A stretch of 64,000 nucleotides of DNA, taken from NCBI GenBank assembly GCA_025355165.1, contig JANYAD010000214.1, forward strand, positions 1 through 64,000, in the 5' to 3' direction. The position numbers and the translations under genes are program-made. Within the stretch, counting starts at the first letter, position 1. Every line of letters starts with the position of its first letter. A model generated the notes under the pieces. That model searched no databases. It saw only the letters and a list, made by a program, of their open reading frames with translations, and was not told the DNA's origin. The stretch comes from Gammaproteobacteria bacterium (GTDB lineage: Bacteria; Pseudomonadota; Gammaproteobacteria; Steroidobacterales; Steroidobacteraceae). This document shows positions 26,517 through 36,812 of the stretch, piece by piece.

Positions 26517-29500
26517 ATGAACATCTCTTCGTTCTTCATCGAGCGGCCCATATTTGCCACCGTGCTCGCCATTCTGATCACGGTGGGCGGCTTGTTGGCC
26601 ATGCCCAACCTGCCCATCAGCGAATACCCCGAAATCGTTCCGCCGACGGTCGTTGTCAGCGGCCAATATCCGGGAGCTTCGCCGAAAACCATTGCCGAGA
26701 CCGTGATCACGCCGCTCGAGCAGCAAATCAACGGCGTGGAAAACGCGATTTATACGAATTCCACCGCCACCCCGGACGGCACGTTTTCAATCACCGTGAC
26801 ATTCAGGTTGGGCACCGATCTTGATATCGCACAGGTGCAGACGCAGAACCGAGTCGCCCAGGCTGAGACTCGGCTGCCCGAGGTGGTGCGTCAAATAGGC
26901 TTGGTCACCCAGAAGCGCTCACCGGACCTGACCATGGTGGTGTTTCTGAAGTCAGGCGACGGACGTTACGACTCGTTGTACTTGCGCAATTACGCCATCA
27001 TTCAAATCAGAGACGTGCTGGCGCGCATACCAGGCATGGGCGATGTGAGGGTCTTCGGCTCAGGCGACTACGCCATGCGATTGTGGCTGGATCCGGGCAA
27101 AATCGCCGCGCGCAACATGGATGTGGATGAAGTGCTGGCGGCGGTGCGCGAGCAGAACGTGCAAGTGGCCGCCGGACAAATCGGCGGGCAGCCGGCGCTG
27201 CCCGGCACCCAGTTTCAATACATCGTCAATGCGCAGGGACGTCTGCAGACCGAGCAAGAGTTCGGCAACATTGTCGTCAAGACCGGCACGAATGGCGAGA
27301 CCACATATCTGCGCGACATTGCACGACTCGAGCTCGGTCCGGACAACTATGCCCTGCGCAGCATGTTGGATGGGGGTCCGGCCGTCGCCATTCCTGCGTT
27401 CCAACTGCCGGGTGCGAATGCGCTGCAGCTCTCGGATGCAGTTCGCGCCAAGATGAAGGAGCTCTCCAAGAACTTCCCGGAGGGAGTGAGTTACGAAATC
27501 GACTACGACCCGACGGTGTTTGTCCGCAGTTCCATCGAGTCGGTCATTCATACCTTGTTCGAAGCGGTGTTGTTGGTGGTGCTGGTGGTGGTTGTGTTCC
27601 TGCAAACCTGGCGGGCCAGCGTCATCCCTCTCGTGGCGGTCCCGGTCGCCATCATCGGCACCCTCGCGGTGTTGCTGCTGGCCGGATTTACCATCAATTC
27701 TCTGACATTATTCGGATTGGTGCTGGCCACGGGCATCGTGGTCGACGATGCCATCGTGGTGGTGGAGAATATCGAGCGCAAAATTGAGGAGGGCCTTAAC
27801 CCGCATGCGGCTGCTCACGCGGCCATGGGTGAAGTGACGAGGCCCATCATTTCCATCGCTTTGGTGTTGTGCGCGGTATTTATACCGGTCGCGTTCGTTT
27901 CCGGTCTTACCGGCCAATTTTATCGCCAATTCGGCATCACCATCGCCGCGAGCACCCTGATATCGACCTTCAATTCGCTGACCCTGCACTGGCCGCTCTG
28001 CTCCTCAAGCCGCGAAATTCTCAACCTGACGTATTTCAGCGAGGCATCAACAAGGTTCTGGGCAGGTTTTTCCGGCTGTTCAATCGCGGCTTCCAGCGCG
28101 CGTCCGATCGCTACGGCCAGGGAGTGCGGCGGCTCACGGGGATCCGCTTGGTGGCTTTGGGGGTTTTCGCTTGTCTGCTGGTCGGCACCTGGGGAATGTT
28201 CCGGCTGGTGCCGGGCGGGTTTATTCCACCCCAGGATAAGCAGTATCTGATCGGCATCGTGCAATTGCCCGATGCCGCATCGCTCGATCGTACCGAGAAA
28301 GTGGTGCGGCAAATGTCCGTGATGGCCAAGGAAACGCCCGGGGTCGACCATGTGATCGGCTTTTCGGGCCTCTCGGTGCAAGGCTTCGTCAACTTGAGCA
28401 ATGCAGCCGTGCTGTTTTTTCCGTTGAAATCCTTCGATGAGCGTAAGACTAAAGACCTATCTGCGGCCGCCATCGCGCAATCTCTCAACCAGAAATTCTC
28501 GAGCATTCAGGATGCGACCATATTTGCAGTGCCGCCGCCGCCGGTGCAAGGGCTCGGCACGACGGGAGGATTCAAGCTATTCCTTCAAGACCGCGCCGCG
28601 CACGGCTACGATGAATTGGCACGGGTCAGCGGCGAGGTTTTGAACAGGGCGCGGCAGGATCATCAGTTGAATCCCTACGCCACCTACACTACTTTTCAAA
28701 ACAGCGTGCCGCAGCTGTTCGCGGACGTCGACAGAGTCAAGGCCAAACGGCAGGGCGTTCCCTTATCCTCGGTATTCGATACGCTGCAAACCTATCTAGG
28801 GTCGGTCTACATCAACGACTTTAACCAGTTCGGGCGCACTTATCGGGTCTATGCTCAGGCGGAGCCGCAATTTCGCAATCAGCCGGAAGACATCGCCAAT
28901 CTGAAAATGCGCAACCTGAGCGGCGCCATGGTGCCGATGGGTGCTGTCGCCGATATTCGCTTCGAAGCCGGCCCTGATCGCGTGTCGCACTACAATGTTT
29001 ACCTGGCCGCTGACATCAATGGGCAGGGTGCGCCGGGGGTGTCATCCAGCCAGGCGACAGCCGCCATGGAGCGCGTGTTGCTGGAAACGCTGCCCAACGG
29101 TTTCGGCTATGAATGGACCGATCTTACCTTCCAGCAAAAATCGGCGGGCAACACGGCGCTGCTGGTTTTTCCGCTTTGCGTGGTGCTGGTATTTTTGATT
29201 CTGTCGGCGCAGTACGAAAGCTGGGCATTGCCGCTCGCAGTGGTTCTGATTGTGCCGATGTGCCTGTTGTCGGCGATGGCCGGCGTTTGGCTGAAAGGAT
29301 CGGACAATAACGTCCTGACTCAAATAGGCTTCATCGTGTTGGTGGGGTTAGCTTGCAAGAATGCGATATTGATTGTGGAATTCGCTCGCGAGCGCGTGGA
29401 GCATGGAATGGCGCCCATCGATGCGGCGGTCGAAGCTTGCCGCTTGCGCCTGCGCCCCATTCTTATGACATCCTTCGCCTTCATCATGGGCGTCATTCCC

Positions 29501-29704
29501 CTCGTCATCGCCAGCGGGGCGGGCAGCGAAATGCGTCAGGCCATTGGTATTGCGGTGTTCGCCGGCATGCTGGGCGTTACCTCGTTCGGCCTATTTCTGA
29601 CCCCGGTGTTTTTCGTTACCATAGAAACTTGGTTGGCGGGCTTTAGTCATCAGTCGCCGCCATACCCTTCGGCATCTGCGAACGAGGAGCCTCCCCGTGC
29701 GTAA
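26517..29704 (+). pseudogene. RND efflux permease (MexF/AcrB type), split by a 7-base deletion
   Basis: The reading frame from ATG 26517 (MNISSFFIERPIFATVLAIL) follows the hydrophobe/amphiphile RND family through the first membrane block, including VVDDAIVVVENIERKIEEG, up to FNSLTL near 27986. It then shifts into nonsense, stopping at 28250. The continuation PALAALLLKP...GFIPPQDKQYLIGIVQLPDA...to the stop at 29704 is in another frame. The expected codons between LTL and PAL are missing: ACCCTGCA stands where ACCCTG-AGC-CCTGCA would be expected, so 7 bases appear lost between CCCTG repeats. With them restored the protein is 1064 residues, normal for the family. The adaptor and outer membrane partners remain intact. 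Confidence 0.88.
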
Positions 29705-31109
29705 CTGGCTGCTGAACGCCGCCGCCGGTGTCGCCGTGAGCGGGTGCGCGGTGGGACCGAACTACCATCCGCCCGAGACCGCTGTTGACACGCATTTTGC
29801 CAATGCCGGCCAGCCCGGCGTCGCGGAATCGGCTCCGATCGAACAGTACTGGACTCGTTTTGCGGATCCGGTGTTGAGCGGCTTGATCGAAGAGGCTCTT
29901 GCTCACAACAAAGACCTCGGCGTCGCCGAGGCGAACCTGCGCGCCGCCCGTGCCGAGCGTCGATTGGCAGGCTTCGACCTTTATCCTACGGTCACGGCGA
30001 GCGGTGGCTACTCGCGCGTCCTCGACGCCGAGGAACAATTGCCCGGAGTCAGCCGTCGCAACCGCGAATTCAACATAGCGCAAGTGGGTTTCGACGCGCT
30101 TTGGGAGCTGGATTTGTTTGGCCGGGTCCGTCGCAACGTCGAAGCAGCGCGTGCGGATGTTGGGGCGAGCGCGGCGTCGCTTCAGGACGCGCGGGTCAGC
30201 GTCATCGCGGAAACGGCCCGCGATTATTTCATCTTGCGGGGCTTACAAGACCAGCTGTCCCTCACCACGCGCAATGCCGACAATCAATTCAATACCTTGA
30301 AGCTTACCCGCAATCGATTGGAGGCCGGCAGGGGGAATCAATTGGATACCGCGCGCGCCGAGGCGCAATGGCAGACCACGCTGGCATCGATTCCCAGCCT
30401 GCAGACCTCGATTGCAACCACCGGTTATCGCTTGAGTGTGCTGACGGGCCGCCAACCCGCGGCGCTCGCGCCGACCCTCACGGCGCAAACACCGGCGCCC
30501 GCATTGCCGGACTTAAACGACATCGGTACGCCCGAGCAGCTATTGCGGCGCCGTCCCGACGTTCGCGTTGCGGAGCGCAGGCTGGCGGGCGCCACCGCCC
30601 GGGTCGGCGTCGCGGTGGGTGATCTCTTCCCGAAAGTGACGCTGACCGGTCAAGCGGGATATCTTGGCCCCGCTGTCGGCCAGCTCGGCACTGCCGAGGC
30701 GAGTTTTTATTCCTTCGGGCCGAGCATCACTTGGGCGGCTTTCGATTTGGGCCGAGTGCGCGCTCGCATCAATACCGCCAGGGCTCAAACCGAGGCGGCG
30801 CTGGCCGCCTATGAAGGTGCCGTGCTCGGCGCGCTGGCGGATACGGAGGGCGCCCTGATCAGCTACGGGCGATCGCAATCACGGCGCGATGCTCTGCAAA
30901 TAGCTGCTGCGGCGAGCGATAAGGCGGCGGAGCTGGCCCACAAGCGCTTCGAGGGAGGTTTAATTGATTTCCTTGAAGTGCTTGATGCCGAGCGCACGGC
31001 GTTGAGCGCTGAGTTGCTGCTCTCGCAAAGCCGCACCGACGCGGCCACCTCTCTCATCGCCGTCCACAAGGCTTTAGGTGCCGGATGGGGAGCGCCGTTA
31101 CCCAAATGA
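29697..31109 (+). CDS. NodT-family RND outer membrane factor lipoprotein
   Basis: A 470-residue outer membrane channel. It starts at GTG 29697, overlapping the pump gene by 8 nt, with a signal ending in the lipobox V-S-G-C followed by AVGPNYHPPE, the typical mature start of NodT/OprM proteins. Two OEP repeats follow, with the sequences YPTVTASGGYSRV, DALWELDLFGRVRRNVEAAR, RRRPDVRVAERRLAGATARVG and the matching ISWAAFDLGRVRARI-type second repeat. Third gene of the second efflux operon. Its stop overlaps the start of the exonuclease gene (ATGA). Confidence 0.94.
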   Translation: MRNWLLNAAAGVAVSGCAVGPNYHPPETAVDTHFANAGQPGVAESAPIEQYWTRFADPVLSGLIEEALAHNKDLGVAEANLRAARAERRLAGFDLYPTVTASGGYSRVLDAEEQLPGVSRRNREFNIAQVGFDALWELDLFGRVRRNVEAARADVGASAASLQDARVSVIAETARDYFILRGLQDQLSLTTRNADNQFNTLKLTRNRLEAGRGNQLDTARAEAQWQTTLASIPSLQTSIATTGYRLSVLTGRQPAALAPTLTAQTPAPALPDLNDIGTPEQLLRRRPDVRVAERRLAGATARVGVAVGDLFPKVTLTGQAGYLGPAVGQLGTAEASFYSFGPSITWAAFDLGRVRARINTARAQTEAALAAYEGAVLGALADTEGALISYGRSQSRRDALQIAAAASDKAAELAHKRFEGGLIDFLEVLDAERTALSAELLLSQSRTDAATSLIAVHKALGAGWGAPLPK

Positions 31110-31909
31110 AGATCTATTCGTGGAACGTGAACGGCATTCGCGCCGTGCACAAGAAGGGATTATTCCATTCGTTTCTCGAGGCTCACGAGCCGGATATTCT
31201 TTGCTTGCAAGAGACCAAAGCCGAGCGCGGTCAGATCGAAATCGAGTTGCCGAATTATCGGGAATACTGGAATTCGGCGGCAAAAAAAGGCTATTCGGGA
31301 ACGGCAATTTTCTCCAAGGGAGAGCCTCTTTCCATCTTGAAGGGGTTCCCACCCGAGTTTGCGCAGCGCTACACGTTTGCCGACGAATTGAGGCGCGACA
31401 GTGCCGAAGAGGGCAGGCTCATTACTGCCGAATTCCCCAATTATTATATCGTGACGGTTTACACACCCAATGCCAAGGACGACTTGAGCCGCCTGGCGCT
31501 GCGACACAAACATTGGGACCCGGCGTTCCTCGCCTATTGCAAGCAGTTGGAACTCACCAAGCCGGTGATATTCTGCGGCGATCTGAACGTGGCGCACACC
31601 GAACTGGATTTGGCGAACCCGAAGCCCAACCGCGGCAAGAAGGGATTCACCGACCAAGAGCGAGCGGGATTTCAAGCTTTCCTTGAGGCGGGTTTCGTGG
31701 ACACCTTCCGCATGTTCACGCAAGGCAACGGTCATTATTCCTGGTGGAGCAACTTTGCCAACTCGCGAGCGCGCAATGTTGGGTGGAGAATAGATTACTT
31801 TCTGGTGTCGGGCCTGTTGCGCGGTTCAGTCACAGGTGCGCAGATTCATCCTGCCGTCCTGGGCAGCGATCATTGCCCTGTGAGCATTACCCTCAAAGCG
31901 CTTCCATGA
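31106..31909 (+). CDS. xth: exodeoxyribonuclease III
   Basis: A 267-residue AP endonuclease/3'-5' exonuclease of the endonuclease/exonuclease/phosphatase fold. Motifs: MKIYSWNVNGIRA (Asn metal ligand), LQETKAE (catalytic Glu), VTVYTPNA (Tyr), CGDLNVAH (Asp/Asn), and the C-terminal GSDHCPVSI (Asp-His). The start at 31106 gives the family N-terminus and overlaps the NodT stop by ATGA. Sequence is nearer the ExoA/XthA2 type than E. coli XthA. Its role is base-excision repair; the coupling to an efflux operon looks fortuitous. Its 3' end overlaps the thiolase gene by 17 nt (convergent). Confidence 0.95.
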   Translation: MKIYSWNVNGIRAVHKKGLFHSFLEAHEPDILCLQETKAERGQIEIELPNYREYWNSAAKKGYSGTAIFSKGEPLSILKGFPPEFAQRYTFADELRRDSAEEGRLITAEFPNYYIVTVYTPNAKDDLSRLALRHKHWDPAFLAYCKQLELTKPVIFCGDLNVAHTELDLANPKPNRGKKGFTDQERAGFQAFLEAGFVDTFRMFTQGNGHYSWWSNFANSRARNVGWRIDYFLVSGLLRGSVTGAQIHPAVLGSDHCPVSITLKALP

Positions 31910-33029
31910 TCGTAGCGATGCCCTGCCCGCCGCCGATGCATTGGGTTGCCAAGGCGTAGCGGCCCTTGGTTCGGGCGAGCAGCGCCGCTGCCTTGCCCGT
32001 GATGCGCGCGCCGGTGGCGCCGAGCGGATGTCCCAGCGCCAGACCGCCACCATCCATATTTATATTCGCCGGATTGAGCTCAAGTTCCCGGATGCAAGCG
32101 AGAGCCTGCGAAGCAAAGGCTTCGTTAATCTCAATCACATCCAACGCGTCTACCCCTAAGCCGGCACGTGTCAAGGCTTTGCGAGTGGCGGCGATCGGTC
32201 CGATGCCCATCATGGCGGGGTTGCAGCCCATGGTTGCCGCCGAGCGCAGGCGCGCGAGCGGATGCAAGCCGTGACGGTGAGAAAATTCCTCGCCGGTCAC
32301 GAGCACCACGGATGCTCCATCGGTGAGCGGCGATGAGGTGCCGGCCGTCACGACGCCGTCGGCGGCGAAAGCGGGCTTCAACGCGGCCAGTGCCTCAAGG
32401 GAGGTGCCGGCCCGGATGCAGCCATCTTCAGTTACCAATTCGCCGGAGTCGAGTCGGATGGGCACAATTTCTTCATGCAGACGACCCTCCTCGCGGGCTT
32501 GCGCTGCTTTGCGATGTGACTCGACCGCCATAACCTCCTGGTCGCGGCGGGAAATGTTGTATTCCCTAGCCACGTTTTCTGCGGTCTGGCCCATGCTGAT
32601 ATAGGCATCCGGAAAACGGCTCGACAATTCTGGATTAGGGGAGCGGCTGAAACCTCCCTGGGGAACCATGCTCATGGATTCAACGCCCACACAAAGATAT
32701 GCCTCGCCCATGCCCGCCTCGACTTGGGCGGCTGCTATGTGAATGGCCGACATCGATGAACCACAAAAGCGATTGACCGTCATGCCGCCGACCTCGAGTG
32801 GCAAGCCCGCCAACAACACCACGATGCGCGCAATATTCGATCCTTGTGGCCCTTCCGGATACGCACACCCCAAAATCAGGTCCTCGATCAGGGCAGGATC
32901 AAGCTTGGTGCGTTCCAGCAAGCCGGTGACCACTTGCGCGGCCAGCGAATCGGGACGAAGTGCGGCGAGCGCACCCTTGCGTGCAAAATGCTGGGGCGAG
33001 CGTGCGTAGGCAGCGATGAGGGCTTTCAT
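31893..33029 (-). CDS. acetyl-CoA C-acyltransferase (thiolase)
   Basis: A 378-residue thiolase. The nucleophile Cys lies in VNRFCGSSMSAIH (about residue 89), the catalytic His in GGGLALGHPLGATGARI and the proton-transfer Cys in ATQCIGGGQG, so all three catalytic elements are intact. It resembles the FadA/FadI degradative class more than PhaA, but biosynthetic and degradative thiolases cannot be separated from motifs alone. No other beta-oxidation gene is adjacent. It could supply or cleave acetoacetyl/3-ketoacyl-CoA, consistent with acetyl-CoA-centred metabolism and the glyoxylate shunt nearby. Confidence 0.94.
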   Translation of the reverse strand: MKALIAAYARSPQHFARKGALAALRPDSLAAQVVTGLLERTKLDPALIEDLILGCAYPEGPQGSNIARIVVLLAGLPLEVGGMTVNRFCGSSMSAIHIAAAQVEAGMGEAYLCVGVESMSMVPQGGFSRSPNPELSSRFPDAYISMGQTAENVAREYNISRRDQEVMAVESHRKAAQAREEGRLHEEIVPIRLDSGELVTEDGCIRAGTSLEALAALKPAFAADGVVTAGTSSPLTDGASVVLVTGEEFSHRHGLHPLARLRSAATMGCNPAMMGIGPIAATRKALTRAGLGVDALDVIEINEAFASQALACIRELELNPANINMDGGGLALGHPLGATGARITGKAAALLARTKGRYALATQCIGGGQGIATIMEAL

Positions 33030-33031
33030 GA

Positions 33032-33592
33032 TTATTTCAGCTCGATGATCACAGCGCGGGCGTGGCCGCGCAAGAGAAGCTCGGTGTGGGTGCGATTGCC
33101 GCGATTAAAGCGGATTTCGCCAAATCGCGTTTCGTTGACGACGCTCTGGCCGTCCGGCGTCGTCGACTGCAGAGCGCCCGTAGCCTCGAAAATCACCACC
33201 GCGTCCTTGTTATGGAAGTGCATCGGGGTGGGCTCATGAAACCGCCATGTGTAATCCCAGACGATGACCTTGTCATTCTCAAACAACTTCTTGGCCCGCG
33301 GCCGAGGAAAGGCGAGTGGATAAGCAGTGTTGTTGGGGATTGGCGCCGTTGCTGAATCTTTCAATTCGATGACGACAGTGCGCGCACCCGCCTTACCGGG
33401 GGTGTCACCGTTGCGGCCAAAATACGCGGTGCCCTTTCGCGATAGCGGAACGGCGATGAAGTCATTCTGGGCACGCGGCATCGCACCCGTGGTATCCCAG
33501 ATCGCTACGCGCTCATTGTCGAGGGTGGGCTGCGAAGCGAAACTGGTTGCGGCGAAAGTCAGAAAGAACGCAGCAAAGAGAATTTTCAGCAT
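33032..33592 (-). CDS. exported protein with two degenerate cupin-like repeats
   Basis: Start at 33592 gives a 186-residue protein with a signal peptide (MLKILFAAFFLTFAATSFA). The mature part is internally duplicated. Half one opens with NERVAIWDTT and closes with ARTVVIELK; half two opens with NDKVIVWDYTW and closes with ARAVIIELK. Only the second half carries the H-x-H type metal pair (PMHFHNKDAVVIFEATG), so half one looks like a degenerate copy. Probably a periplasmic cupin-fold protein of unknown function. It ends 2 nt before the thiolase start and so may share its transcript. Confidence 0.68.
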   Translation of the reverse strand: MLKILFAAFFLTFAATSFASQPTLDNERVAIWDTTGAMPRAQNDFIAVPLSRKGTAYFGRNGDTPGKAGARTVVIELKDSATAPIPNNTAYPLAFPRPRAKKLFENDKVIVWDYTWRFHEPTPMHFHNKDAVVIFEATGALQSTTPDGQSVVNETRFGEIRFNRGNRTHTELLLRGHARAVIIELK

Positions 33593-33659
33593 AGCGCCGA
33601 TTGTACACATCGAGCGTGCGGCTGAGAATTCAACCTTTTAATTCACTCCAAGGGCCGGC

Positions 33660-34001
33660 ATGACCATATTATTGCTCTTCGCTTCTAACGTCTTTATGAC
33701 ATTTGCCTGGTACGGCCATCTCAAATACGGCCATGCGTGGCCGATGTGGAAAGCGATTCTCGTATCGTGGGGCATAGCGCTGATCGAGTATTGCCTGGCT
33801 GTTCCTGCCAATCGCTTGGGCTTTGGCACCTTCACGGGCTTCCAGCTCAAGATAATTCAAGAAGCCATAACGCTGACTGTGTTTCTCGTGTTCGCCGTTC
33901 TTTATCTCAAAGAAAAAATCGCCTGGAATTATGCTCTGTCCTTTGCATTGCTGATTGCGGCCGTGGTGGTGGCCTTCGCCTTCAAGCCAAGTGCGATCTA
34001 G
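33660..34001 (+). CDS. DMT-family small membrane protein (DUF486)
   Basis: A 113-residue inner membrane protein with four predicted helices (LLLFASNVFMTFAW; ILVSWGIALIEYCLAVPA; ITLTVFLVFAVLYL; YALSFALLIAAVVVAFAF). The FASNVFMTFAWYGHLK start and the IIQEAITLTVF segment are typical of DUF486, a small relative of the drug/metabolite transporter superfamily (EmrE size). The transported compound is unknown. Monocistronic by position, 45 nt before the molybdenum hydroxylase gene. Confidence 0.88.
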   Translation: MTILLLFASNVFMTFAWYGHLKYGHAWPMWKAILVSWGIALIEYCLAVPANRLGFGTFTGFQLKIIQEAITLTVFLVFAVLYLKEKIAWNYALSFALLIAAVVVAFAFKPSAI

Positions 34002-34046
34002 CGCTGGTTTGACAGAGCTGTCGATGAACCCTACCTTACTCTTCCT

Positions 34047-36311
34047 ATGCCCAACCTGAAGCGCCGTCACGTCATCCTCGGTGCAGCGGCAACCATGGGC
34101 GCACTGGCAATCGGGTGGTCGGCCGCTCCGCAGCGCCGCCGATTGAACACCGACCGTCCCCTGAGTGTTGACCCGGGTCAAGTAGCACTCAATGGTTGGG
34201 TCAAGGTCAGCGCCGACGGCGCCGTCACCGTCATGATGTCGCAGGCAGAGATGGGACAGGGTGTGCACACCGGGCTCGCTATGCTGTTGGCCGATGAAAT
34301 GGATGCGGATTGGGCAAGAGTAAAGCTCGAGCAGTCGACGCTGGATGCGATTTACAACAACCAAGCCGTGCTCTTGGATTCATTGCCATTTGCGCCGAGC
34401 GATCATGGCGTCCTGAAGCGGGCCTCCCAGCACCTGCTGGGCAAATTGTTGCGCGAGGTTTCCGGCTTGCAAGGGACCGGCGGCTCGTCCAGTCTCAAAG
34501 ACCAATGGTTACCCATGCGTGAGGCCGGCGCCCTCGCTCGTGCAATGCTCGTCAGCGCCGCCGCGGAAGTATGGGAAATCCCTGTGAGCGAATGCCGGGC
34601 TGAGGATGGCAAGGTGCTTGCAGCTTCGGGAAGGAGCTTAACGTTCGGTGAGCTCGCTGCGCGAGCAGCGCGTCAGCCGTTGCCGGAGGAAGTTTCCCTC
34701 AAAAGTCCGGATCAGTTCAAATTGATCGGCCGGCCGATACGACGCATTGATAATGCGCCAAAGCTCGACGGCTCGGCGGTTTACGCCATTGACGTGCTGC
34801 CGCCGGGGCTGCTGTACGCGAGCATCGCGATGTGTCCAACGGTGGGGGGCAGCGTGTTGAACTTCAATGGCGAAGCGCTGCAGGCCTGGCCGGGTGTACG
34901 TAAGGTGATGGCGGTGGATCCGGTAGCCGGTAGCGCCATCATGCCGGGGACCACATCCGGCGGCGTCGCAGTCATCGCCGATACGCCGTTCCATGCCATA
35001 CGGGCCTTGCGCGCACTGGAGGCGCAATGGGAACACGGCAAAGCCGCGGCTCTGTCGAGTTCGTCCATCCACGCTGCCTTGTCACACGCGCTCGACACAC
35101 AGGAGGGTAAGATTTATCTCGAGCAAGGTGATGTGACCTCGGCTCTCAAATCCGCCGCTAAAATTGTACATGCCGAATACCAAGTGCCGTTCCTTGCCCA
35201 TGCAACCATGGAGCCCATGAATTGCACTGCGCAGCTCAAAGATGGCGCCGCCACGGTATGGGCGCCGACGCAAGCAGCCGGTTTTGCCAATAAAGCGGTC
35301 GCCAAGGCATTGGGTATCTCGGCGGACAAAGTAACAATCAACGTACCGTATCTGGGAGGCGGCTTTGGCCGGCGTTACATGACCGATTTCATCGTGCAAG
35401 CGGCACTGCTGGCGCGCGAGACGGGCGGCGCTCCAGTGCAGCTGCTTTGGCCGCGGGAGCAGGATATGGCCCACGATTACTACCGTCCTACTTACCTGTC
35501 GCGCTGTACGGCGGGCTTGGACCGTAGCGGCGCGCTGCTCGCATGGAACACCACTTCCGCGGGCTCGAGCATGGATGCGCCATCTTTTCTCGATAAATCG
35601 ACGGATGGTGCTTCAAATTCGGCCTACGCTTTCCCGAATGCCAGGGTGTCGCACATCACAGTGGAGTCGGCGATACCCATGGGGATCTGGCGCTCCGTGG
35701 CGCACTCGCAAAACGCATTCTTTACCGAAAGCTTCATCGACGAATGCGCCGCCGCCGGGCAGGATCCGGTTGCATTTCGCAGCTCGCTGCTGAAAGACGA
35801 TCCGAGGCATCTGCGTGTATTGCAGCGCGCGGCCGAACTCGCCAATTGGCAAGAGCCCCTGACCCCTGCGGCCGACGGCGCAGAACGAGCCCGCGGCATT
35901 GCCATTCATGGCAGCTTCGGCAGCGTCGTCGCGCAGGTCGCGGAAGTGTCGTTGACAAAAGCTCAAGAAATACGCGTGCATCGGGTCATTTGCGTGATCG
36001 ATTGCGGCGTTGCTGTGAACCCAAATCTCATCCGACAACAAATGGAGAGCGCGATCATTTTCGGCTTGTCAGCGGCGCTGCACGGCGAGATCACCATCGC
36101 GCAGGGGCAAGTACAGCAAAGTAACTTCCATGACTATCGGCCGCTGCGATTCAAGGAGTGCCCGGTGATTGAGGTATCGATCCTGCCCAGCGGGGAAACG
36201 CCCAGCGGTGTGGGCGAGCCCGGTACACCGCCGATTGCCCCGGCCGTGGCGAACGCCGTTTATGCGCTCAATGGCGTGCGCCTCCGCCGCTTGCCTCTGA
36301 AAGTGGCATAA
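34047..36311 (+). CDS. molybdenum hydroxylase large subunit (isoquinoline 1-oxidoreductase / aldehyde oxidase type), Tat-exported
   Basis: A 754-residue molybdopterin-binding subunit of the xanthine oxidase family, single-chain IorB-like. The N-terminus has a twin-arginine signal (LKRRHVILGAAATMGAL), so the complex is probably exported folded. Cofactor regions seen: MSQAEMGQGVHTGLAML, the GGGFGRRY loop and the C-terminal GEPGTPPIAPAVANA, whose Glu is the conserved base of the family. The 2Fe-2S subunit follows with no gap, and XdhC, the sulfurated-cofactor insertion factor, lies at 39-40 kb. The substrate may be an aldehyde or N-heterocycle; not determinable here. Confidence 0.92.
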   Translation: MPNLKRRHVILGAAATMGALAIGWSAAPQRRRLNTDRPLSVDPGQVALNGWVKVSADGAVTVMMSQAEMGQGVHTGLAMLLADEMDADWARVKLEQSTLDAIYNNQAVLLDSLPFAPSDHGVLKRASQHLLGKLLREVSGLQGTGGSSSLKDQWLPMREAGALARAMLVSAAAEVWEIPVSECRAEDGKVLAASGRSLTFGELAARAARQPLPEEVSLKSPDQFKLIGRPIRRIDNAPKLDGSAVYAIDVLPPGLLYASIAMCPTVGGSVLNFNGEALQAWPGVRKVMAVDPVAGSAIMPGTTSGGVAVIADTPFHAIRALRALEAQWEHGKAAALSSSSIHAALSHALDTQEGKIYLEQGDVTSALKSAAKIVHAEYQVPFLAHATMEPMNCTAQLKDGAATVWAPTQAAGFANKAVAKALGISADKVTINVPYLGGGFGRRYMTDFIVQAALLARETGGAPVQLLWPREQDMAHDYYRPTYLSRCTAGLDRSGALLAWNTTSAGSSMDAPSFLDKSTDGASNSAYAFPNARVSHITVESAIPMGIWRSVAHSQNAFFTESFIDECAAAGQDPVAFRSSLLKDDPRHLRVLQRAAELANWQEPLTPAADGAERARGIAIHGSFGSVVAQVAEVSLTKAQEIRVHRVICVIDCGVAVNPNLIRQQMESAIIFGLSAALHGEITIAQGQVQQSNFHDYRPLRFKECPVIEVSILPSGETPSGVGEPGTPPIAPAVANAVYALNGVRLRRLPLKVA

Positions 36312-36803
36312 GTGAAGACGACGCTCAACATTAACGGCAAGCTGACAGCGGTGGAGGCCGAGCCCGACACGCCGCTGCTGTGGGTTTTGCGCGGCGAGCT
36401 CAAGCTCGTGGGCACCAAGTTCGGCTGCGGCAAGGCATTGTGCGGTGCTTGCACTGTGCACGTGGATGGAAAGGCGGTGCGCTCGTGCGTGATACCGATT
36501 GCCGATATTCTGGCGCGGGAGGTTCGCACCATCGAGGGGGTGCAGGGAACGCAAATCGAGGCCTTGCGTCGAGCTTGGACTGATATCGATGTGGTGCAAT
36601 GCGGCTACTGTCAGAGCGGGCAATTGATGTCCGCCTGCGCCTTGCTGATGCAAACGCCGCGGCCCACGGATGAAGAGATCGATGCCGCCATGAGCGGCAA
36701 CATTTGCCGCTGCGGCACCTATCCGCGCATTCGAGCTGCGATTCACGCGGCCGCGCAAAACGCGGCCAGCGATTCTCAAGGGATCCCAGTGGTGAATACA
36801 TAA
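36312..36803 (+). CDS. molybdenum hydroxylase [2Fe-2S] subunit
   Basis: A 163-residue electron-transfer subunit. The N-terminal plant-ferredoxin-type cluster is [16 protein letters not shown] with a further Cys in VRSC, and the second cluster Cys set is CGYCQSG with [11 protein letters not shown]. Translation starts at GTG 36312, immediately after the TAA of the large subunit, so the two are coupled. The large-then-small order and the lack of a separate FAD subunit fit the IorAB two-subunit form, in which electrons leave to a cytochrome. Confidence 0.93.
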   Translation: MKTTLNINGKLTAVEAEPDTPLLWVLRGELKLVGTKFGCGKALCGACTVHVDGKAVRSCVIPIADILAREVRTIEGVQGTQIEALRRAWTDIDVVQCGYCQSGQLMSACALLMQTPRPTDEEIDAAMSGNICRCGTYPRIRAAIHAAAQNAASDSQGIPVVNT

Positions 36804-36812
36804 AACACGGAA

